From assembly GCA_013397695.1 (NCBI GenBank), contig VYZI01000666.1:1-64000 (forward strand): a DNA stretch of 64,000 nt, given 5' to 3'. Source of the stretch: Centropus unirufus. Taxonomy: Eukaryota > Chordata > Aves > Cuculiformes > Centropidae. Below, one piece after another: positions 20,701-33,700 of this stretch. Position 1 is the stretch's first letter. Each line of letters opens with the position of its first letter. Made by a program: the position numbers and the translations under genes. The notes under the pieces were generated by a model. The model had not been told where the DNA came from. It made no database searches and saw only the letters and a program-made list of their open reading frames with translations.

Positions 20701-23700
20701 TTTGGTGCTGTTCTAGTGCATCCCCACTGGACAATCTTGCCTCCTCTCTCTGAGCAGAGATAGCAGTAAAATGTGAGTTTGTTTCTTATAGTTGTTATGA
20801 AAGACCATCTCCTCTTCTGCTCATCTTAAACTCTTCAGGTGATCAGGTTAACATGGATCCAGAGAACTCCTCTTAACCAGAGCATGCAGTGGCTGAAGCT
20901 ATGATACTGCACTACTTTTTTGTTCTCTGACCAGTGAATTTACTGGCAAAATGTATTAGAAGCTAAGACCTTCCAGTGAAGATTGCCTCTTGCTTCCATG
21001 TGACCTCTGGATTTGTTTGTTATTCAAAAATGGCAGTTCAAGTTAGGCTGAAAAACTGAATCTGAGCTAAAAACAAGTGCTGCACAGCTTCATCCTTCCT
21101 TACAATGTGTCTTTCTCATGTGGGATTTGAGGTGATGCCCCTGTTCGGTTCATGTACCACACCTTTTCTTCTACTTAATGCTGTTCTATAGGTCTTAGGA
21201 CACTCAAATGCTATTGTGAATGCAAGGTGGAGCTGGAGTCCCAGAGCAATGATTTTAAGTCTATTCTGGTTGTTTATAAACTTTTTCATATAACATGAAC
21301 ATGGATCAGAAAATGGCAAAGATAAACTTTGTGGCAATTGCTATTACTTTAAGGGAAGTTTGTGAAAGATTAATAGGAGTAATTGAATCAAAAGCTGACA
21401 AATACACACATAGTGAGAAGACAAAGTGTGAGTATGATTGTGGAAGCAAGCTTAACTGGTATTTCCTGGTCTCACGTACCTTGCTTTGCAACTTCTGTTC
21501 TGATAGTACAATTACTAAACATTTTTTTAAATACATTGTTTTCATGTGTAAGCATTAAACGGCTTCTCTTTAAGATCCATTTTTGGGAGTATATGTTATA
21601 CAAATGTTGTAGCGATATAGCTAATTTTATTAACTGCAATAAAAAAATTATTACTTCAGTTTCTAATAAAAACTGACAGCTTTTCTGAATTTAGGTACTT
21701 CAGGTGCTGAAGGAAAAGATTTCTTTGCTCCCTGACAGCTACAGGGATGCTTTAGCAGCTGACATTGATGCAATCATGTACACGACAGAAGGAGATGTTC
21801 GCATTTACTATGATGATGATGGTATGTTTAGAATTCTGAAACAGTTCAACAGCAGGCAGTCTTATTTCCTGGTGCTGCTACTTAGCAGTCATCCTCCTTA
21901 CAGATGTGTTTTTCAGTACTATTTCTCATTCCTTGTTCTTCTGTTTATAGTTCCTCTATATAATTCCCAGATTTCCTTTTAAACTAGAAGCTGAGAGATT
22001 ATTGCTGATAAGTCTTGGTACTGTTTTGACTTTGTAATTTCAGATTTTTGCATTATTAGTCCTTAGTAATCTAATTAGTAATGTCAAACCCCTCAAAACC
22101 AATTGTTCTGCCATATGCAGAAAGCTGTTGCTTCAGCAATGAAAATATACCTTTCAAGAAGAATAGTGAAGGCTGGATAATGAAGTAAATTTTGCTGTCT
22201 TTGCCTCTGTTCTGCTTTCATGGAATATACTTTGTTCTAGGACTTTTTGATTTTTCTTTTCTTTATATGCTAGTGATGAGCTAATTAAGTGTTTCTTTTG
22301 GTTAAATACCAACATTATGTATGCAGTTCACTATCAGACGCGGTTGAGATGGCTTATAATCTAATTTTGGGTCTTCCAGTTAGCGTTTTGAATTGCCAGG
22401 CCCTGTGAGCTTTTTTCCTGTTTTGGGGATATGGATATTTTTTTCTGTTAATTTGCTCTTGAGTTTCAGCTACTCTACGTACTTTTGTAGTACCAGTAGT
22501 TGGCTTTGGAGCTTATGGTAGCCAGCTTCTCTTCATATGGTTTGATGATATACGATGTCGCATAACACTCCTGATAAAATACATCCCTTTCTACAGAGTG
22601 TATTTTTGCGGTTGCTAAACAGCATGAAAAAGGCTTTAAGTAGCCTTATTGTTCATTATTCTGTCGTGCATTCTTTTAAGGCTGAAGTCAGCTGTCCTTC
22701 CAGGGTCTCATTAGAATATGTGCTTGGTAATAAGAATATTTGACCAATGAGGAAAATGAGATTTACCTTCTGCTTTGATTTATTTCCAACAGGAAGAAAG
22801 TTTGTTAGTATCCTGATGCGTTTCTGGTATCTAAATGGTGCTGACCTACCTGATGAAGTACCAGGTGAAACCAAAGTTTTCCAGATTATGTTTGGAGATG
22901 AAAGCACAAAAGAAAAAAGACATCTCTTAACAGCAAACTATGAGTAAGTTTACTTGTCCTTTTCTTTTCTCCATGTACCTGAGCTAGCAGTTTGGGAACT
23001 GAAACCTTCCACACTATGCCAGTGTGGAACTTGCTATGTTTTGATTTATCCTGAGCAGTAATCGAAGTTAGTTGTCCTCCAGCCTTCTGGAATTTATTTT
23101 TTTTTTTCCGACAAAAGTCAGAATTGTAGCTAGCTAAAAAAGTAGCTCACAAAAGAGGACATTTTTTTAAGCCAAATGCTTTCTGCAGAGGAGTGCAGAA
23201 ATATCTGCATGGTGGGCAAAATAACGTTCTCAGAGGTTGGAAAAGTGAAGATTTTTGTGAGAGAAATGCAGTATAAACAATTAGTTCTGCACTCACATTT
23301 GAAATGGAGAGGCTGGGATCTCGGCGAGCAGGAGCTCTGGAACAAAGGAAGTAACTCTGAGGACACCTGTGCTTTTTCTCTGGATAGATTTTTGTGGATC
23401 TGTCCCTTAGCCAAATTCGGTGTCTTTGATAGAGTTGGAGCTCTCTGAGACTCCATTAACCTGAAGGGCCTTCCCTTAAAGCCCTAAATATCTGCTCCTG
23501 GTCCCCAGCAGTGAGATCTTCGCAAGTATGTGTTCCTTCTGCTATTTACAGTGCTAAAGTAAACTCAAATGGGCAAAGATGCTACAGGCCTTGGAAACCT
23601 CGTGTTAAGTGTTTGGGTGCCTGGAGGGAACAGTTTCCAGCAGCAAATTTGCATCTAATTGCAAACCAGTGAGGGCATACTGCTCTTGTCCTGGATTCAC

Positions 23701-24448
23701 AGATTACTTTGGATCATGAATATGCATCTTCAAGCTCAGACTTGTCTTGAGATGACAGGCAGTGAAAGGGAAAAGGGAAAGCTCGGGAAGGAGGGCATTA
23801 ATGACTATAAAAGGAAGAAGAAAATTGTTTTAAAATAGGGGTGGGCAATTTCATTTTCCTTTTAGCAGCTGTGCAGTTTTCTATGAGTGAGATTTAGTGC
23901 TACCACTAGTTTGATCTTTGTATTTCTGAAAATATATTACTTTTCAAAGTATAGTTCAGTAAAAATGAAAATTTTCAAGTAGAATGCATAGCATGTGATC
24001 TCCCTTTATGATGCAGTAACCATCCCGTTAAATGAAACCCTTATCTAGAGATGTAATCTGCCACAAAACTATGTTCATTGTTACTGCTATGAAAACTGAG
24101 TGCTCTCTTGGTATCAGGGTCTTTACTGTTGCTGCTTGATCCCGTCTACAGAATCTGAACAAAGACACTCTCAAGCGAGGGCACTTTGTTTCTTCCTATA
24201 GAATAAATCTTGATCTCTGGTTTGGGGCACAAGCATCAGAGTCTAAGGGGCCTTTACAGGCATAACTTTGAAGTAAAATATTTCTTCATGATTTCTTGTT
24301 GGTGTTAGCAGCTCTTTAAGGATCAAGTAAATTTTAGCAATTCTTTACTTACTCTCTGTCTTTTTCCAGGTTCCAAAGGGAATTTACAGAAGGAGCAAAA
24401 CCAGACTGGACTATTACACGGATCGAACATCCAAGGCTATTAGAATAA
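17736..24448 (+). CDS. MAIP1: MAIP1, m-AAA protease interacting protein 1 (gap in exon 1)
   Basis: Mitochondrial matrix protein (formerly C2orf47) with a Tim44-like C-terminal domain. It binds the AFG3L2 m-AAA protease and protects newly imported EMRE, so allowing assembly of the calcium uniporter. Coding exons: exon 1 ending at 18130, then 19948-20019, 21695-21821, 22793-22943 and 24370-24448. All junctions are GT-AG and in phase. The last 192 residues are visible, ending DWTITRIEHPRLLE with a TAA stop. The start is inferred: ATG at 17736 in a perfect CCATGG context reads [12 protein letters not shown] into the gap. It would give about 274 residues against 291 in human (from memory), but the frame only closes if the gap length is adjusted. 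The gene is divergent from TYW5. Confidence 0.88.
17773..17978. other. Assembly gap (206 N)
   Basis: A run of N inside the GC-rich island, most likely a sequencing drop-out. It hides most of the N-terminal half of MAIP1 exon 1. Frame arithmetic suggests the N count is not the exact length: with a start at 17736, exon 1 would be 395 bp, but it must be a multiple of three. Confidence 0.95.
17979..18130 (+). CDS. MAIP1: MAIP1 exon 1, visible 3' part
   Basis: Encodes PERQGPPRRVVVVRVGSPLG, then WLRTRFCCLLIRLYFDREF and EEFARGAKQ, with donor CAG|GTGGGA in phase 0. This is the start of the Tim44-like region. Upstream residues are in the gap. Codon use is extremely GC-rich, unlike exons 2 to 5, which fits the CpG island. 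Confidence 0.9.
18131..19947 (+). other. MAIP1 intron 1
   Basis: Begins with a short GC-rich tandem: gtcccgggatggagcc at 18140, 18179 and 18203. It then grades into ordinary sequence. No coding segment is recognisable; the open frames at 18261-18859 are by-products of GC richness. Confidence 0.75.
18140..18218. repeat. Short GC-rich tandem repeat
   Basis: Three copies of gtcccgggatggagcc at 18140, 18179 and 18203, spaced 39 and 24 bp apart, just inside MAIP1 intron 1. The unit differs from the minisatellite on the TYW5 side. Confidence 0.8.
19948..20019 (+). CDS. MAIP1: MAIP1 exon 2
   Basis: A 72-bp exon, phase 0 on both sides, encoding AFSVVSKLLSQRKLDLLDEL and then VSPE. The acceptor is TTTGGTAG and the donor GAG|GTAAGT. 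Confidence 0.93.
20020..21694 (+). other. MAIP1 intron 2
   Basis: About 1.7 kb of unique, AT-rich sequence. No repeat with clear ends and no recognisable coding segment. Confidence 0.75.
21695..21821 (+). CDS. MAIP1: MAIP1 exon 3
   Basis: Encodes VLQVLKEKISLLPDSYRDAL, then AADIDAIMYTTEGDVRIYYD and DD. It ends with the first base of the next glycine at GATG|GTATGT. The acceptor is GAATTTAG. The frame stays open into the intron to 21982, which is read-through only. Confidence 0.93.
21822..22792 (+). other. MAIP1 intron 3
   Basis: About 1 kb, AT-rich, with a normal acceptor TTTCCAACAG. Nothing recognisable inside. Confidence 0.75.
22793..22943 (+). CDS. MAIP1: MAIP1 exon 4
   Basis: Encodes GRKFVSILMRFWYLNGADLP, then DEVPGETKVFQIMFGDE and LLTANY. 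It ends in phase 2 (GA of Glu) at TATGA|GTAAGT. RKFV...FWYL is the conserved core strand of the Tim44-like domain. Confidence 0.93.
22944..24369 (+). other. MAIP1 intron 4
   Basis: About 1.4 kb. The open frames near 23130-23456 on both strands carry no recognisable protein. The acceptor is TTTTTCCAG. Confidence 0.75.
24370..24448 (+). CDS. MAIP1: MAIP1 exon 5
   Basis: Terminal exon completing the split Glu, then FQREFTEGAKPDWTITRIEH and PRLLE before the TAA stop, which itself lies in a GAATAAAT string. Confidence 0.95.
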
Positions 24449-24615
24449 ATACTTTCTAGTCTTTTTACGTACCGTTGTAAATGTTCTGATGTACAAATAT
24501 CAGGCTATTTTGATCTCTTTTCCCTTCCTGCCTTCTCCTCCAAAAGACGGATGAATTTTGTATGTTTGATTTTCCCAGATTTCCTTCTGAAACTTAGACT
24601 ATAGGGCAATATTAC

Positions 24616-24621
24616 AATAAA
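24616..24621 (+). terminator. MAIP1 poly(A) signal
   Basis: AATAAA on the coding strand 168 nt past the MAIP1 stop, followed by a T/G-rich stretch. The 3' end is expected near 24640. Confidence 0.75.
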
Positions 24622-27600
24622 GCTGTTTTCCTGGAGCAGGCTAGTGCACGTTTAATTAGTGCTAATGCTCATCCAAGGCATTTTGACAACACAGTTTCCT
24701 GCAGGCCAATGTTAATGGGTATGTCGACTTGTTACATTCTGAGAAGAAATGGTACTACTTGAAGATAAACACCGCTTTCCTGGCTGGTGGCCTTTCTGAG
24801 TCATTTTCATGTGTTTCTCTTTAGGGACTGTACAATATATAACTGAATAATATGCAAGATGAAATAGAGGTAGACTGTCTAGCCTCAGCGTTTGGATTTG
24901 AGGTAATCTTCCTTTTGAATATATTGGAGATTAAGCCAGTTAAAACCACTATGGGTATTTGGTACAGGATTGGAGTATGAAAAGGCTTCTAGCATTGCAC
25001 TGGGGAAATGGAGCAAAGATATCTCTTATGTTTTGAAAATAAAACCAGCATTCATTTCAATGTAATAACATAGAAGGAATTCCAAATTTAGAGGTCTATG
25101 AAAGAAAAAAAACAGTTCTAAACCATGAATTTAAGGGAGGACCTGACATTGGAACTGAATGAAGGCCTCATTTTGAAAGGCTTGTGGAAGCAGTAAGCAA
25201 ATCATTAAAGTCAGATGTTGCAAATTAACAATTTCTCATTTCTCACATCTCTGTGGAATGAGATCCCTGCTGTAAGTAGCTTGATATTTTTCTATACAGA
25301 TCATCAGGAAATCACTGTAACAGTTTTTTTCTTATCCCCCATCTCAATTTTAAAGGTAGAGCTAACATTCTACCTAGGCATGTTGTAGAGATGCATGCAG
25401 TGTTTTGAAAGTGCAAATTCAGTATAATTACTGTGATTCACAGTAGTTGTGATTGAAAAGTATAAACTAGATTTTCTGTAGTTCAGCTCTTTTGATGCAG
25501 TCATTAAATGAGACGAATGTCAGAAGCTTAACAAGTCTTTATGTCAAATCCTGGCAAAATAGTTACTGTATTTTGCTCTGCCTTAGCAGCAGCAGCCTGG
25601 CTTATAATGGAGGATTTGCAGTTTTTCCCCTGGACAGAGTTCAGTGATGACAGAGCCCCTTGTCTTTAGGGGAGAAATAAAATTCTATTTAAAATCATTT
25701 ACAGCCATTTTTTTATGTGGTCAGTCTGGACAAGTTTGAGGCAAAGCAGAAAACGTTTATTATTCTGTGGATGCTGTGCTGGAATGATGCTAAATGATAA
25801 CATGTCCAGTTTGGCCAGCGAGTGATGTGCTGCAAGAAGCTGCAATCACCTATATTTAATGGAATAGCAGGAAAAACAAGAGAAGTCATTATTATGGAAC
25901 AAAATAAGACAAAAGCCAACAAAGCCATCTTTATATTCAGGTGTGTCTGCTTTCACATTAAAGTAAGAGAGTTCTACTTAGAAATGCTGGTATATCTTAG
26001 TTTTTAATTTGGGCTACTTCGGTATATTCTTTCTTTGATGGGTTATACAAAAAAGGGAGCATCTCTCGTGGCTGATGATGGGTTGCCCTTCTACTGGTGA
26101 GTGCTCCATTTTTGGAAGCAAAGGCAGAGTAGTTCCTTCTATATGAGTAATGAAAAAATATCTATTTTTTGTTAACTATAAAATTATGACTTGATATGAA
26201 CATAGTCCGGGTTGATAATGCAGTTTCGCTGAAGAAGAAGAAACCATTGGAACTATGCACTCACTATTTTATTCTTTCAAAGCTGTTTGTCTTGTGGGTT
26301 GCAGGGTGGTTATTGGATATTTGGTTTGGGGGTTTTTTTCCCCCTTTAATCTTCATTTTAAAAATTATACTGGTGACTACAAATTCCATCAGGTGCAGAA
26401 CTACCTATGGTCTTATTACACCAAAAATAAACCAGGAAGGCACATAAGTTACTAATGTACGGGGAAGTGCTTTCCTTCCACAGCGAATAAAACTGGTATA
26501 ATTTAAATGGATTTACAGTCTAATATTGGCTTCAGAACAATAACACCTGAACCACCCCTTACATTCCCCAAAACAATCTCAAACCCAACTTGGTAGGAAT
26601 GAACAAATGTCTATCTTCAAGAAGAGAGCACTGAAGTTTACAGGAAGCTTTGCCTTCTTTTTGCCTGCCATCCATAAATTCTCTGTCATAAATCCAATCG
26701 TAGGAATTGATCAGACTGAAGTAAATGTAAGGGAAGGGTATTTGTCATCTTATGGCATCCCCATTCTTTTCTTGTGGAAGTGTTGCTTCTCCAGGCAAAA
26801 CAAGAACTTCAGCCTTTTCCGTTGCCAGCCAAATGTTATCTACCCAAGCTGCCTATAATCTAAGGAAGGAAATGTTTTCACTGTTTTCAAGCTAGCTCCT
26901 AGTGAATATGAATCTTTACTATAAAGGCTGTCCCAAATTCTCATAAAAAAAGAAAAAGATTGTCTGTTGCATCTTGATCTGAGACTTTAAGGCAGAAGAG
27001 GAGAATATTGTCTTGTAATTCAGGGATTTCCAGTGCTGCCATTCAAATACTTTACTCAAAAAATCCTAATGCCAACTTAAGTGTTACTCAATTTTTAAAA
27101 AGAGCCAAAGGAAATGTCCTATTAGAAACAGGTTCATGAGTTTGGAGCTGAATAGGGAACACTACGTGGGGATCTCTATCACAGCATGAAAACGCTCCGA
27201 AATTCCCTTGCTGATGTGTCTCGGATACTGCCTTAGAAATCACAGTGTGGGACGATCTGGGGTTGCTTTGTTTCCCCTCCATCTCCTTGCCCGATTTCCA
27301 TTTCTGTTGCTGTAATTGAGGGGGGTGAGTACAGTTTTAATTGTGTACAGCCTGTACACCACATACACAATGGTCTAAAATATTTGCATTTTTGGCCTGC
27401 AAATTTCTTCATTCAGGCCCCAGTGACGTGATTTTTAGTGTGAAATTCATATCTGTTAGCAGTGCTGACGTTTCTGATTCCTGTTACACAGAGCAGTGAG
27501 GTCACAAGGTGTCTGTCTGGAGCTTCAGAGTACCCTGTTGTTCCTTTCTGGGTTAAATTGTGTTTGTTTATGTTCATGTGGAGTTTGGGAAGCTTGCATT

Positions 27601-27757
27601 TATTTATTTGGCTGAAAATGTGGTCCTCTTTCCTGATTACTGACACTGCTGGACTGTAAAGAGCTGCTTGGTACTGTTTTAGTGCTTGTGTCTAAATCTC
27701 AACAAGCAGCGATGAAATCTGGAAGCAAAAACCCCATTGCTTTCCACATCCCTCTCA

Positions 27758-27769
27758 CCAGTAGATGGC
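27758..27769 (+). promoter_or_regulatory. Candidate CTCF core motif
   Basis: ccagtagatggc fits the degenerate CTCF core CCASYAGRKGGC at all twelve positions. A single motif match in about 39 kb of intergenic DNA can occur by chance, so this is only a candidate. Confidence 0.25.
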
Positions 27770-30700
27770 CTTGGTCACAAAGCTGTTGCGCTGGGAAGTG
27801 ACTGGCACTAATGAAAATGTGAGAGGGATAAATGAGAATCAATGCCTCTCCCATTTTATTCTTTAAGTGCTATTTAAATATTTTAAACTTGTATTTTTAA
27901 TAAGTCTTACATTCTCACTGGCTTTCATTGGGTCAATGATTGTGTCTCCTATTCTCTGTGCAGTGCCTACGTGGGTGTCTGACAGTAGCAAACCTTAGTT
28001 TTGTGTTCACGGTCTAAATGATGTTTATCATGTTGATTGTGATCCCTTTCCCTCCTGACCCGGCATGGTTGGATTAATTTGGGGGTGATGTTCAACTTTC
28101 TCCGGTTTTTAAGGCATTCTCTAGCTTGACCTTACCGTCACTTCAGGTTGTGTTTAGTTAATTATTTTAAGGTCTTGTTGGAAAGCTGTTCTGTAGTAAA
28201 AGTCATATTGTTTGTCACAATACTGATCATACTCCTCCAAAACTTCTTGAGCCCTGTGCTGCTCTTTTCAGCTGTGTGGTGTGGTTAAATTAAACTTGTT
28301 TTCTGCCTTGCGTGCATTAGTGGCTGCAGGTGGGGGCCTTTGAGATTCCTCACAGGCTGCGCTAACCTGATGGTTCCCAGCTTACAAGAGATGGGATAAA
28401 AGTGTGTCTAACACGAGGTGTTTCCAGCTTCATCCTTCCCTTGCCCATGGCTAGTAGTCTCTAAGCTCTGGACCAGGCAGAGGTACTTAGCTGTTAGAAA
28501 AGCAACTGTTGTCTACGTAGCTGAGCTTTTGTTCTCCTGAAGTAAAGGCAGCTGGGCCAAATGGAGTTGCTTGGTGAGTACCGACCACAGTGAGTACTAA
28601 GGGTTTACCTCCTTGTATCTTTTTTCTCTCTTGCTGATGTCCTTTTCTTTTGGGGTTGTAGAGTCCCACCAGATAAGGATGGAGGCTGAGTAAGTTCCTA
28701 TATACATCTTCCTTTGGCACACCTCTCTTAAGTGTATTTTGCCTGAATTAAGTGACATGTGCTTTTCCTGATATAACAATCTCCACTGAAGTTGATTTGA
28801 AAACTGTCAGGAGTTTTAATGTGAGCAGACTGCAACTTTTTTGTTGCCTTTGAAGTTATTTTGTCAGAAAAAGAGGTGGGCTAAATTTAGACACGCTGTA
28901 GTTTCTCTTCTGTACTGTTTCCTCCATCCTCTGCTGTCATAGAACAAGGCTTAATCGTGAGCTTGGTGCTGTGGTGCTCAGGGCCTATGGCAGAGGAGCA
29001 GGACAAGCTAAGCAAAGTGCCTGCGTGAGCAAGGTCAGATCACAGCGGTGTCAGGCTGTTAGGGCAAGACTGTTTACAGGGACAAGCGTGCCTTTTTGGC
29101 ATTGGAAATCTATCCCTGGCTTGCTACTCTCGCATCTTACAGGGAAGCTGGCATTTCACCAAGGTTGCAGTCCTTTGTCTCAAGGAAGCGGGAGATTCGG
29201 CGTGTATAGGCAAACAAGTGGTGACTTGAACATTCCTCTGAATTATATTTTGCAGTTGACAGTAACCTTTTAAATAACAAGCTCTGCTTCTACTCTGATT
29301 TGTGTATATGAGGAGGATCTGAATTTCCAAGATAAAAACTGAAGTCCAAGCTTAAGTTGGCAGAGATTTCACTGTCTGATTTGGGGGAGGAGTGGAACAG
29401 CTGCCCAGGTAAAGTTGTGGTAAATCCGAGCCAGCTACAGGCTGCCTCTGCCTTACACTGATTAGCAGTTATCTCATCCCTGAAAATCAGGAATGAAAAA
29501 AGGGAGGGAGGCAAATGCCTTGATAATCCCTCTCTTCTGAACTTTCTGGAACTACTTGGCAAGTGCAGCACCAGCTGCCAGGTCCGTAGACTGAAGCTTC
29601 AGTGGTGCAGTTGGAGTATGTGGGTTGCCTTGTTAAAGGCCATGGGTCTGTTCCTGTGCTTGCTGGCAGCGTTAAGTTGTTTGGGGACCTTCGAGCTTCT
29701 TATCTGCGCTACTGCTCGACAAGGCCATTACTTGTGACGTGAATCTTTTTTTTTTTTTTCTTAAGCATGTGTATCACTTTATAAATGAGAACTGATACCT
29801 ATAAATAATGGTTTGGGGGATTTGTAGATATACTTTCAGAGCGAGAAAGGTTGCAATATAACGGGAAGAGCGAGCTGATGAAAATGAGTTTTGGGAGTCT
29901 GTAAGTCACGTCCTGCAAAGCACTGAGCATTAAACAGGTGAACATCTAATCACTGCTGGCTTGGCTGGGGTAGAAATTAGGTCATGAAGAGATCTACCTT
30001 GGATTGGTAGCTGCCTGAAATCTCTCATTTCTTGTGGGTTCAAAGAACATGCATAATCTATCATCTGTAATGAGCTCAAGCCAGGCACTTTACACTTTTT
30101 AATTACCCATGGTTTTGACTGTCCTCTAGGTCTCCTTCAGGCTCAGCCTCCTATAGCAGAACCCTTTGAGCTGTTAGCCCATTCCCTGTGGTTTTATCAT
30201 TCGTGTTTCTGAGTCACGATTTTTTCTCTCCGAGAAAACAGGTGTTTTCCATAAAGTAGAACAGTAGAGGAATCACCGATCCTTTGGGTGCAGCGTGCAC
30301 TGCTTGTTGGTGTAGGTTAGGATTCCCGTTATTAATACACAGAATCCTGTATGGACTTGTGCTGAGGAGTGCCTTTAGAAGGCATTCCTGCTGATGAAGT
30401 TCAGTCCCTGTGTATGAAAGCATCGCGCAACCCACTGGTGAGAACTAAACCGTGTGATTTCAGTCTTGCTATAAACTTCCAGCACTCTAAGAAGACGGTA
30501 AAACATTTGTACATGTACTTGTGAAGATGGTACACTCATCATGGCTTGGGTTGTCAACTATTAGATTATCTACTTCAGTTTCAGAGGCAAATGGGCAGAT
30601 GATATTTTGAGTCTGAATTTATATCAGCCTTCAGCTGCAAAACGATGATGATAAAATCTTAGGTAGCATGATTTCTCCTGTGAGTAAAGGAGAGCTTTTT

Positions 30701-33700
30701 ATGTTATTCACATTATTCTGCGATGGGTTTTGTTTTTGTATTTTCTTTTTATTCTCTCCTAAACACCAGCAGTTACTCAATGCAGAAGGAAATGTTCCAT
30801 TGCTGAGAGGCAGTAGGGATATCCAAGGGAAAAGTGGATTCTTTCGCTGCTCCGTCCTTCTTGCGTGTTTTGTATTCTACTTGCAGATTCTCGGTTGGAA
30901 AGAAGTGGGGTTTTTGAGTGCCAGATTGATAAGGTTCACCATCTTTCTATGCAGTGGAGACTGAGTGTATTTTTCAGTTTTCTGCTAGCAAATTGTCCCT
31001 GGCTACAGCTTGTGCTGCAGGGTTCTGTGTCTTGCTTCCATTTCACTGAAGTATGAGGGCTTGGGTGGGGTGGCTGGGTGAAAGTGCCTGTGTTTATACT
31101 GGAGATGTGCTTAAGTGATCTCATGGCTCCTTTCGGCATAATCTGTAAGTTATAATAGCAGAAGTAGGGAGAGGAGGGGGATCAAAGGTGGATGGTAACA
31201 CAAGATTCATATAGAGAGGAAGCTGCAAGTATTCTCTCTCTTCAGAGCAGAAGTTGTAACAGCCCTGAAATGGAACTAACCTCAGAAAAACTGAGAAAGG
31301 AAAAAACATTGTGAGAGGGTCAGTTTTGTGACAGAATGATGTTCTCTAGCTGCTCATCTCTGCTAAAAGGTAGGCAAGTATTGATTAATGTCAGAAATGT
31401 CAGTGTTTTACTTCCTTTTGCAAGGACACCGCCTCAGAATCCTACAGGAAATTCTTTCCACTGGCATATTGGCAACCTAAATCGTCAATAGAATTTATCC
31501 TGGTTGTGTGATAGAAGTGGGTAAATCTCTGTGTTTTCAGGAAGAAATTCCTAGAGGATTTACAGTGACTTCCTTTGCAAGACCCTCTGTTCTCTTCAGC
31601 TGCAGTCAGTGCCTTCTCATGGACTGTCAGATACATCCACCCTGCAGTCAGGTGCCTGCCTCGCTTTTCCGCTCGATCACTTTCACACAACCCTCTTCCT
31701 CCCTCACCTCTTTGCAGCTCTGGTGTTTGCACTAATTCTGGCAGTTTGCTGGCGATGCTTGTTTGCTGATGCATTGATCTCATTGGCGTCTCAGAATCAT
31801 TTGGTTGTCTTTCCTCAAACATCTCGGTGTCGCTAGCGGCCTAAGCAGAGCTGAGCACACCCCTGCAGAGGAGCGTGCTGAATTTATCCAGAGTTGGAAT
31901 AATCTCCTCTAATTTCAGACTTCTATTTCTGTATTCTCAAGCTTGGTTTGCAGGATATCATTTCTCCTGTTAAGCATGGTAGCTAAGAATACTTCAAATT
32001 TCTCCCTAGCATTATTTCTAATCCTGTTGTGACCAGTGAGAATTTTCTTCCCTGTTTCATTGGCCTTTTTTTGTCCGATAACATGTTACTACTATAGCTG
32101 CTTTTCACTTTGTTTTTAACCCTATGTGTTCTTAGGCTTTGTACTATATCCAGTATGTTCTTCCCCTCTCTCTTTGTCCTTTTGCTTTCTCTATGTTGCA
32201 CTAAGTGATGATTTCTTTTCATGTTGTGCCCAGAAAAAAAAAAATCTAGGTTTCAAAGATTGTGCCTGAAGCTACTGGTTTGCTGATTCAGCTGTTCAAA
32301 CAATGCCAGAGGATGGGCAGCACTAGTTTCCTGCTCTTGGATTTTTGCGAGCTCTTATCTTGCTGCTTGTCTGCCTGTTTCTGCTGGGGCAGGCTTAGCT
32401 GTGCCGCTTGAAGTCAAGGGCTGTCTGCATGCCAGCGATTCTGCAAACTGAGCGGGGTACTGTGTCACAGTGCGTGGCCCTTCCCGCACAGGTCTCTGGC
32501 CATGTTCTTCTTATGTAAATTGATAATCCTAACTTTCAATACAGTTTATTTGATGTGTAAAATTTTTGTGTTTGTTCAAGCACCGATTGTTTGAGCCCAG
32601 GGGACCGAATTGTTTGCTTCTGGGCTGCTTTACTGAAACAATGACCCTATGATTTTTCCTTAGTGATAAAAGTTTCCTTGAACTTTTGCTAGACATCAGC
32701 TTAAAGAATCCTCCCTGTGTTTGAGGGTGGAATGAGCCACAAAGCAAAGATTCAATTAGGCATGTACCATTGCTTGCCTGCTTCTTGGCTGTTTTGCTGG
32801 ACTTTGTAAGAGCTGTTGTGGGGGAGTTTTGAACTGCTTTCTCATCTCTTTTCATTTCTTGTTTGCATTCACAACAGGCTGTCTGGTTTAGTAGCCTTCT
32901 ATATTTCTCCCTAGTGGACTATATTTCCTGGGTTTTTTTTGTGAACAGCACCATATGTAATTGTTTTACCATTCTTGCTTTCTTCCTGAATGATTTAGGA
33001 ACTATTTCGAAGCTTTTATCCACCTATATTTTCCCCTCCCATGTGTTTCAGCTCTATGTTCCCAAGTTATTCCTGAGCAAGAGTGGTTTGAAATCCACAT
33101 AGGCATTTTTCGCGTATTTCCATTTCCATCGTTTCCATCACATTTCTTTGCGAAGTCTTGACAGCACTTCTGCAGTCTGCCTTTACTGACTCTGTAGCAA
33201 TTTGGAGCATACAGGTCCCTGGGGGAAGTGGCTTGATACTGAACTTCAGGTGTTCTTAAACTGGTAGTCCTGACTATTGATGAAGATCGTGTCTTAATCA
33301 TGTCTTGATATACGCGGTCTTTGTGGGCTTAGTTTGGGTTATCGCTTTTTTGTTTTGTGGTGGGTTTGGTTTTGTTTTTTTTTTCCCCAAGTGCTGCATC
33401 CAACATAATGTTTCATGAAGTAAATCACTGAATAAATTTGTAACTTCTGTCATCAGAGCCCTAAATGCCCGAGGTGCTTCCTGCTGAAGTTACACATAAT
33501 TAAAATCCTGTCATTTCAGCATCAAGTATTTTATTGAGTCATATTTTATTCACATGCTTTTCTCATTCAAGGTTCTATGGTATGTATCAAACACTTGCAC
33601 GTTAGTTCTGCAGACTGCTGTAGCAGCTTAACTTAGATTAATTTCTTATGCTGCTTATTCTGTGAAACAGTTCTGGTTTTGAGTCTGAGCTTCTGTTTCC

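Noticed and set aside
21704..21982. MAIP1 exon 3 extended into the intron as a separate 92-codon protein
   Set aside because: The frame simply reads past the GTATGT donor; exon 4 continues the family sequence in phase.
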